Shown here: piece after piece, positions 13,977 through 18,393 of the stretch
How positions within the stretch are numbered: position 1 is the stretch's first letter
How the letters are laid out: the number at the start of each line of letters is the position of its first letter
Assembly (NCBI GenBank): GCA_022729775.1
Contig: DZBA01000021.1
Location: 1-18,393 of the forward strand
Direction: 5' to 3'
From: Anaerolinea thermophila
GTDB taxonomy: Bacteria > Chloroflexota > Anaerolineae > Anaerolineales > Villigracilaceae
DNA: 18,393 bases
The notes under the pieces: generated by a model
What the model was told of the DNA's origin: nothing
The model's database searches: none
Seen by the model: only the letters and a program-made list of their open reading frames with translations
Position numbers and translations under genes: made by a program

Positions 13977-14729
13977 TTATTCGCTGACGTACACGCCTTC
14001 TGTTGCTTCAACTTTTTCTTCCACATCAACGCCAGCCGCTTCGCCTTTATATACCCAGACCTTGATGCCGATCTGTCCGTATGTGGTTAATGCTTCTGCT
14101 GTGGCGAAATCAACATTCGCGCGCAGGGTTTGTAGTGGAACGCGACCTTCGCGCAACCAAACATCGCGGGACATTTCTGCCCCACCAAGACGCCCACCCA
14201 CCAAGATTTTTACGCCTTCTGCGCCCTGTTTGAGAGCCTGCTGAATGGCGCGCTTCATGGCGCGGCGGTAAGCAATGCGACGTTCAAGCTGGTCTGCGAT
14301 ATTTTTGGCAACCAGCATTGCGTCAGTGTCAGGTGAAGAAATCTCTTTAATATCGAGATCAACTTTCTTGCCAACCAACGCTTCAAGCGCTGTGCGGACT
14401 TTTTTCACGCCTTCGCCCTTGCGACCAATCAAGATACCGGGCTTGGCGGTGTGAATTGCAACCCGAATTTTCCCGGGGGTGCGTTCCACATCAACGCGAG
14501 AGATTCCAGCCTTGCCGTCACGAACGGTTTCAGGCATTTGCTTACGGAATTCACGCATCTTTTGATCAGCAGCGGCGCCACCCTTGGAGGTCTTCCCAAG
14601 GAACAAGGATCGAATGGCGAAATCTTGGTGCAATTGCTCGCGGTAGGTATTACCCTCTGCGAACCAGCGTCCGCTCCAAGGTTGATTAATTCCCAAACGA
14701 AAACCAATTGGATGTACTTTGCGACCCAT
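13977..14729 (-). CDS. rpsC: Small-subunit ribosomal protein S3 (uS3) with an N-domain insertion
   Basis: uS3 is at the mRNA entry of the 30S subunit and binds RNA through a KH domain. The 250-residue protein starts MGRKVHPIGFRLGINQPW and has the KH GxxG loop at 102-105 (KPGILIGRKGEG). The C-terminal domain includes EGRVPLQTLRANVDFATAEA and YGQIGIKVWVYKGE. Compared from memory with E. coli S3, about 25 extra residues lie at roughly 45-74, between FAIRSLF and AGISRVDVER; they are charged and alanine-rich. The ATG at 14729 has AAGGAG fused to the rplV stop. Confidence 0.98.
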   Translation of the reverse strand: MGRKVHPIGFRLGINQPWSGRWFAEGNTYREQLHQDFAIRSLFLGKTSKGGAAADQKMREFRKQMPETVRDGKAGISRVDVERTPGKIRVAIHTAKPGILIGRKGEGVKKVRTALEALVGKKVDLDIKEISSPDTDAMLVAKNIADQLERRIAYRRAMKRAIQQALKQGAEGVKILVGGRLGGAEMSRDVWLREGRVPLQTLRANVDFATAEALTTYGQIGIKVWVYKGEAAGVDVEEKVEATEGVYVSE

Positions 14730-14738
14730 AAATTCTCC

Positions 14739-15080
14739 TTACGACCCGCGCTCGCGCAAGACAACGGTCACATGCGAACTGCGGCGCAATATCGGCTTGA
14801 AACGACCGCGCGCGCCAAAGCGTCTCCACTTACGTGTGGGAGCTTCGTCAGCGGTGATTTTGGCAATATACAGATCATCGCGGCTGACGCCAAAATTTTC
14901 TTCGGCATTAGCAATCGCGGATGCGACCAGTTTTCTCACGGGCAGCGCGGCGCGCTTATTCACAAAGCGCAGGATGTCCATGGCTTCGTTAGCATTCTTA
15001 CCACGCACCATATCAATCACCGCGCGAACTTTTTGCGCAGAGAGGGAAAGGTGACTGAGCTTTGCATGAATATCAGACAT
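14739..15080 (-). CDS. rplV: Large-subunit ribosomal protein L22 (uL22)
   Basis: uL22 lines the peptide exit tunnel with its long beta-hairpin, the site of macrolide-resistance changes in other bacteria. The 113-residue sequence has the N-terminal half LSLSAQKVRAVIDMVRGKNA, the segment PVRKLVASAIANAEENFG, and the hairpin WRRFGARGRFKPILRRSSHV. Length is typical. It starts 12 nt after rpsS with TAAGGAG at the junction, and rpsC follows after 9 nt with another TAAGGAG. Confidence 0.99.
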   Translation of the reverse strand: MSDIHAKLSHLSLSAQKVRAVIDMVRGKNANEAMDILRFVNKRAALPVRKLVASAIANAEENFGVSRDDLYIAKITADEAPTRKWRRFGARGRFKPILRRSSHVTVVLRERGS

Positions 15081-15092
15081 GTTTCACTCTCC

Positions 15093-15365
15093 TTACGCCG
15101 CTTTCTCGCTGGTCTGGTGACCGCGGAAGGTGCGCGTGGGGGCAAATTCGCCCAAGCGGTGTCCAACCATGTTTTCAGTAATATAAATCGGCACATGGCG
15201 GCGTCCATCATGCACAGCAATGGTATGTCCTACCATTTGCGGGAAGATCACAGAAGCGCGACTCCACGTGCGGACGACTTTCTTTTCATTTTTTTGATTC
15301 ATAGATTCAATACGCTTGAGCAGCTTCTGCTCAATGTATGGACCTTTTTTCAATGATCTTGACAT
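15093..15365 (-). CDS. rpsS: Small-subunit ribosomal protein S19 (uS19)
   Basis: uS19 sits in the 30S head with S13. The 90-residue sequence begins MSRSLKKGPYIEQKLLKRIE, and has TWSRASVIFPQMVGHTIAVH, followed by ENMVGHRLGEFAPTRTFRGH, the most conserved part of the family. The ATG at 15365 is preceded by GAGGT. It lies 18 nt after rplB and 12 nt before rplV, in standard S10-operon order. Confidence 0.99.
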   Translation of the reverse strand: MSRSLKKGPYIEQKLLKRIESMNQKNEKKVVRTWSRASVIFPQMVGHTIAVHDGRRHVPIYITENMVGHRLGEFAPTRTFRGHQTSEKAA

Positions 15366-15383
15366 TTACGTACCTCTTCTCAA

Positions 15384-16220
15384 TTAGCGGCTCGTTTTGC
15401 TGCGGCGGCGCACAATATATTGATCGGTCTTCTTATTGCGGCGCGTCTTCTTGCCAAGGGTGGGTTTACCCCACGGGCTCTTGGGACCGGGCAGACCAAC
15501 AGGCTGGCGGCCTTCACCACCACCATGTGGATGGTCGCGCGGACTCATCGCAGTTCCGCGAACAGTCGGGCGAATACCCAGGTGGCGTTTGCGTCCGGCT
15601 TTACCGAGTTTTACATTGCTGTGATCGAGGTTGCCAAGCTGACCAATGGTCGCGTAACAAACCTGATGGATAAGGCGTACTTCGCCAGAAGGCATACGGA
15701 TTTGTGCAAAGTCGCCTTCCTTGGCGAGCAGTTGCGCCGCGCCGCCTGCCGAACGAACCATCTGCGCGCCTTTACCCGCGCGAATTTCGATGTTGTGAAT
15801 GGTTGTACCGACGGGGATATTACTAATCGGGAGCGAGTTGCCAGGGCGAATTTCAGCGCCAGGACCCGACATCACCGTGTCACCAACTTTCATATCTAAT
15901 GGCGCAAGGATGTAACGTTTTTCGCCATCTTTATAATAAAGAAGGGCAAGACGGGCTGTGCGGTTCGGATCATATTCGATTGCAGCAACGCGCGCGGGAA
16001 TTCCGTACTTTTCGCGTTTGAAATCAACAATGCGGACATATCGTCGCGCGCCGCCGCCGCGATGGCGGACAGTGATACGTCCCTGGGCATTGCGCCCGCC
16101 GCGATTGGATTTAACCACAATTAGAGAACGTTCGGGCGTGCTTTTTGTGATTTCTTCAAAGGTATACCCGGTCATATCGCGTGTGCCGGGGGTTACGGGT
16201 TTGTACTTCTTGACAGCCAT
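15384..16220 (-). CDS. rplB: Large-subunit ribosomal protein L2 (uL2)
   Basis: uL2 is a primary 23S rRNA binder needed for subunit association and peptidyl-transferase activity. The 278-residue protein has GRITVRHRGGGARRYVRIVD at 47-66, the middle SH3/OB part, and the C-terminal DHPHGGGEGR with H230 and H232. The residues just before are SPR rather than the NPV of E. coli. It ends with the basic tail RRNKKTDQYIVRRRSKTSR. It overlaps the rplW stop by one base (TAATG). Length is typical. Confidence 0.99.
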   Translation of the reverse strand: MAVKKYKPVTPGTRDMTGYTFEEITKSTPERSLIVVKSNRGGRNAQGRITVRHRGGGARRYVRIVDFKREKYGIPARVAAIEYDPNRTARLALLYYKDGEKRYILAPLDMKVGDTVMSGPGAEIRPGNSLPISNIPVGTTIHNIEIRAGKGAQMVRSAGGAAQLLAKEGDFAQIRMPSGEVRLIHQVCYATIGQLGNLDHSNVKLGKAGRKRHLGIRPTVRGTAMSPRDHPHGGGEGRQPVGLPGPKSPWGKPTLGKKTRRNKKTDQYIVRRRSKTSR

Positions 16221-16525
16221 TATTGCACCCCTTCAAAGATCTCGAGGGTTTTGCTGCCCTCGGCAAGGGTAATAATCGCCTTCTTATAAGCGGGGCGGCG
16301 AACAAGTAAACGACGTGCCTTGTTGCGGCGTCCGGATTTTGCAGGCGCGTTGAGAATATTTACGCGCTCCACAGTGACATCGAACAATGTTTCAATTGCA
16401 TCTTTCACCATGGTGCGGGTCGCTTTATTAGCGACGACAAAAGCATATTGTTTTAATCCGCTGGATTGTCGGTTGGTTTTTTCTGTAACCAACGGGCGGA
16501 CGAGGACATCGAATGTAGTTGACAT
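16220..16525 (-). CDS. rplW: Large-subunit ribosomal protein L23 (uL23)
   Basis: uL23 lies at the tunnel exit and is a docking site for trigger factor and SRP. The protein reads FDVLVRPLVTEKTNRQSS, followed by YAFVVANKATRTMVKDAIE and FDVTVERVNILNAP, the family hallmarks. The in-frame ORF extends to 16564, but the ATG at 16525, 6 nt after AAGGAG (fused with the rplD stop), gives 101 residues and matches the family start. It is 10 nt from rplD and shares a base with rplB. Confidence 0.98.
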   Translation of the reverse strand: MSTTFDVLVRPLVTEKTNRQSSGLKQYAFVVANKATRTMVKDAIETLFDVTVERVNILNAPAKSGRRNKARRLLVRRPAYKKAIITLAEGSKTLEIFEGVQ

Positions 16526-16535
16526 GTCTCTCTCC

Positions 16536-17165
16536 TTATCCAAGATGCGCGACAAGCGCGTCAATCACGCCGACGGGCATGACAACCTTGTCAAAGCCAA
16601 GCACATCGCGGACGTTTACGTAACCGGCAAGTAACACTTTGGCAGATTCAAGGTTATCAGCGCTGCGCATCACAAGGTCATAATTCTGGTCTTTTGTAGG
16701 CATCAACACCAAAGCGGTGGAGTTCCCAACCAGAGTATTCAATGCTTCAGCCATCAGGCGGGTCTTGGGTTCTGCAAGGTCAAAACCAGTCACAACCACG
16801 ATACCGGCTTCAGCAGCTTTGGCAGATAATGCCGAGCGTAAAGCAGCTTGGCGCATTTTCTTTGGCATCTGCTGTTCGTAGCTGCGAGGATGCGGGGTAT
16901 GAATACGACCACCGCCTACAAACTGGGCAGCATTCGTCGAGCCTTGACGGGCGCGACCTGTGCCTTTTTGCTTCCAAGGCTTGCGTCCACCGCCAGCAAC
17001 TTCGCCGCGTACCTTGGTCTGGTGAGTACCAAGACGGGCGTTTGCCATCTGGCGGGTATAAGCCTGATGCATCAAATCAATATTTATGGGGGCTTCAAAG
17101 ACCTGCGCGGGCAGTTCAACTTCGCTGGTCTTGTTGCCTTTCATATCAAGAACATCTACTTTCAT
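16536..17165 (-). CDS. rplD: Large-subunit ribosomal protein L4 (uL4)
   Basis: uL4 reaches into the exit tunnel; in E. coli free L4 also represses the S10 operon through its leader. The 209-residue protein begins MKVDVLDMKGNKTSEVELP, has the tunnel loop GGGRKPWKQKGTGRARQGS followed by GGGRIHTPHPRSYEQ, and the Rossmann-like C-terminal half. Length is typical. The ATG at 17165 has GGAG 10 nt upstream; it lies 27 nt after rplC. I cannot see whether autogenous control exists here. Confidence 0.99.
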   Translation of the reverse strand: MKVDVLDMKGNKTSEVELPAQVFEAPINIDLMHQAYTRQMANARLGTHQTKVRGEVAGGGRKPWKQKGTGRARQGSTNAAQFVGGGRIHTPHPRSYEQQMPKKMRQAALRSALSAKAAEAGIVVVTGFDLAEPKTRLMAEALNTLVGNSTALVLMPTKDQNYDLVMRSADNLESAKVLLAGYVNVRDVLGFDKVVMPVGVIDALVAHLG

Positions 17166-17192
17166 GGTTATTCAGCTCCGTTTCCTGCGCGC

Positions 17193-17825
17193 CTATTGCT
17201 TGCGCGATTCCTTAATCATGACGAGGCTGCCCTTGCCGCCGGGAACCGCGCCATTAATGGCGATCAAGTTGCGTTCAACATCCACCATGACAACCTTGAT
17301 GTTCTGGGCGGTGACACGATCCACGCCCATATGACCGCCGCCGCGCGCGCCTTTGTAAACGCGACCGGGCGTAGTGCCAGATCCGCGAGAACCGGGAGCG
17401 CGGTTTCGATCAGAGGTGCCGTGCGTGGCATTCATGCCGTGAAAGTGATAGCGTTTGACGCCACCGGCAAAGCCCTTGCCCTTGCTAATGCCAATAACAT
17501 CTACACGCTCACCAACGACAAAAGCATCAGCGACGGTTAATTTATCGCCGACTTTCAAGCCATGATCTTTGACGCGAAATTCGCGCAGGAAGCGCAAAGG
17601 GGGAATTTCGTTTGCTTTCAAATGTCCCAACTCACCATTGGTGAGTTTTTTGGGGTGCGTTTCCGCAAAGCCCAACTGCACTGCTGAATACCCCTCACCT
17701 TCAGGCATGCGGACTTGGGTAACGTAACATGGCCCAGCTTCGATGAGCGTGACGGCAAAAGCCGCGCCTTTTTCATCGAAGATCTGGGTCATGCCGATCT
17801 TCTTACCAATTAGCCCTTTCAACAT
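17193..17825 (-). CDS. rplC: Large-subunit ribosomal protein L3 (uL3)
   Basis: uL3 is an early-assembly 50S protein reaching toward the peptidyl-transferase centre. The protein begins MLKGLIGKKIGMTQIFDE, has ISKGKGFAGGVKRYHF, a variant of the central loop (NATHGTSDRNRAPGSRGSG, then TPGRVYKGARGGGHMG) and QNIKVVMVDVERNLIAING. An in-frame TTG at 17831 is only 4 nt from GGAG. The ATG at 17825, about 10 nt from GGAG, fits the family start and gives 210 residues. It is preceded by an unusually long 192-nt gap after rpsJ. Confidence 0.98.
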   Translation of the reverse strand: MLKGLIGKKIGMTQIFDEKGAAFAVTLIEAGPCYVTQVRMPEGEGYSAVQLGFAETHPKKLTNGELGHLKANEIPPLRFLREFRVKDHGLKVGDKLTVADAFVVGERVDVIGISKGKGFAGGVKRYHFHGMNATHGTSDRNRAPGSRGSGTTPGRVYKGARGGGHMGVDRVTAQNIKVVMVDVERNLIAINGAVPGGKGSLVMIKESRKQ

Positions 17826-17840
17826 ACTCAATTTTCTCCT

Positions 17841-17945
17841 TTAGAAAATATTGACGAGACTGTCAGTCGGGGCAACGACCGCATCATCTCCGTGCAGCGC
17901 AGTCAGCAAGCCCGGGAAGCGAATTTTATCTTCGCGCCGGGTCAA
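17841..17945 (-). other. Candidate small ORF or leader segment between rpsJ and rplC
   Basis: The rpsJ-rplC gap contains an open frame ending at a TAA that is fused to the rplC SD sequence (TAAAGGAG). From a TTG at 17945 it would encode 34 residues, starting LTRREDKIRFPGLL and ending DSLVNIF. There is no ATG, no convincing SD sequence and no family I recognise. The same stretch can fold: CCCGG-C-GCGAA, a 7-nt loop, then TTCGC-TTC-CCGGG. It may be a structured rplC leader rather than a gene, or a gene remnant. Confidence 0.25.
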
Positions 17946-17967
17946 ACTCTTGCGCTGTCTCTTATTG

Positions 17968-18003
17968 GTAATTAGTAATTGGTCGTTACCAATTACTAAT
18001 TAC
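17968..18003. repeat. 16-bp perfect hairpin made of heptamers, after rpsJ
   Basis: Positions 17968-17983 and 17988-18003 are exact reverse complements around a 4-nt loop. The sequence reads in 7-mers: GTAATTA, GTAATTG, GTCGTTA, CCAATTA, CTAATTA, with CGCATTA continuing to the right. A shorter outer pair (CTTATT with AATAAG on the minus strand) extends the stem. It starts within 20 nt of the rpsJ stop codon. No U-tract follows on the minus strand, so it is not a standard intrinsic terminator. Confidence 0.85.
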
Positions 18004-18017
18004 GCATTAATAAGTAA

Positions 18018-18326
18018 TTAAATTTTTATCTCGATATCCACACCCGCAGGCAGGTTCAAACGCATCAACATATCAATTGTTTTTGAATCCGGGTCCAAAA
18101 CATCAATCAAACGATTGTGTGTGCGGATTTCAAAATGCTCATGCGAATCTTTGTCAATGAAAGTCGAGCGCCGTATTGTAAAGCGTTCTATCTTGCTTGG
18201 CAAGGGTACAGGACCAACAACTTGGGCGCCGGTGCGTTCAGCGGTTTCGACAATACGCTTGGCGGATTGATCTAAAACGCGATGATCGTAAGCCTTAAGA
18301 CGGATACGGATTTTCTGTTTCGCCAT
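18018..18326 (-). CDS. rpsJ: Small-subunit ribosomal protein S10 (uS10)
   Basis: uS10 is a 30S head protein that also joins transcription antitermination complexes as NusE. The 102-residue protein reads MAKQKIRIRLKAYDHRVLDQ, followed by VVGPVPLPSKIERFTIRRST, HEHFEIRTHNRLIDVLDP and ends LNLPAGVDIEIKI, a textbook member. Two adjacent ATGs occur (18329 and 18326); the second gives the family start MAKQ, and AGGTG lies upstream at an acceptable distance from both. It follows tuf by 11 nt, and rplC comes 192 nt later, beyond a hairpin repeat. Confidence 0.99.
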   Translation of the reverse strand: MAKQKIRIRLKAYDHRVLDQSAKRIVETAERTGAQVVGPVPLPSKIERFTIRRSTFIDKDSHEHFEIRTHNRLIDVLDPDSKTIDMLMRLNLPAGVDIEIKI

Positions 18327-18337
18327 CATCTCATCAC

Positions 18338-18393
18338 CTATTCGAGGATTTTGGTGACGACACCCGCGCCGACGGTCAGACCGCCTTCACGAA
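18338..18393 (-). CDS. tuf: Elongation factor Tu, C-terminal end (partial)
   Basis: The last 17 codons before a TAG stop read REGGLTVGAGVVTKILE, the unmistakable C-terminus of EF-Tu domain 3, which delivers aminoacyl-tRNA to the ribosome. The rest of the gene lies beyond the right edge. Most EF-Tu sequences I remember have Arg where this one has Leu after REGG. Position directly before rpsJ is the normal junction of the str and S10 operons. Confidence 0.95.
   Translation of the reverse strand, partial: REGGLTVGAGVVTKILE

Noticed and set aside
14451..15356. Plus-strand open frame of 301 codons opposite rpsC, rplV and rpsS
   Set aside because: It covers three conserved ribosomal genes in antisense and shows no family features.
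17926..17948. TTGACC followed by TAAAAT in the rpsJ-rplC gap, considered as a promoter
   Set aside because: The spacer is only 11 nt, far too short; with 17-nt spacing the -35 box has almost no match.

Overview
The window is one long, entirely minus-strand cluster of ribosomal protein genes and their usual companions. Read 5'->3' on the minus strand (from the right edge to the left) it runs: tail of tuf, rpsJ, rplC, rplD, rplW, rplB, rpsS, rplV, rpsC, rplP, rpmC, rpsQ, rplN, rplX, rplE, rpsN, rpsH, rplF, rplR, rpsE, rpmD, rplO, secY, adk, map, rpmJ, rpsM, rpsK, rpsD, rpoA, rplQ, truA, rplM, rpsI, mazG. This is the classical S10 - spc - alpha superoperon, followed by a truA-rplM-rpsI block and a MazG nucleotide pyrophosphohydrolase gene. 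I see no plus-strand gene.

The organism is a free-living bacterium. Protein style (zinc-type S14, four-cysteine S4, zinc-ribbon L24, short L30), moderate-to-high GC, and above all the heptamer-phased palindromic repeats between genes suggest Chloroflexota, probably class Anaerolineae. This is an inference from sequence style, not from a search.

Layout: 18393-17193 holds the end of tuf, then rpsJ and rplC, separated by an unusually long 192-nt gap that contains a 16-bp perfect hairpin and a leader-like or small-ORF segment. From 17165 to 6916 the genes are tightly packed, with 1-8 nt overlaps or gaps of at most 30 nt, and several stop codons are fused to the next Shine-Dalgarno (SD) sequence (TAAGGAG). 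A 54-nt gap with a small palindrome separates adk from map. A 104-nt gap between map and rpmJ carries a convincing promoter but no infA, the gene usually found there. The alpha-operon part (rpmJ to rplQ) follows. The left end (truA to mazG) is interrupted by heptameric palindromic repeats, one of which is translated inside mazG.

The genes together supply ribosome assembly (30S and 50S proteins), RNA polymerase alpha, protein export (SecY), N-terminal methionine removal (Map), adenylate balance (Adk), tRNA pseudouridylation (TruA) and nucleotide-pool cleaning (MazG). Most of the window is ordinary core genome. The items worth a second look are the four heptamer-phased palindromes (one in a coding region), the rpsJ-rplC gap, and the infA-less map-rpmJ junction with its promoter. 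I found no evidence for a novel multi-gene system, and several automatic-looking starts needed correction (rplM, rplF, rplP, rplW, rplX, rplC, rplE, rpsD, mazG).
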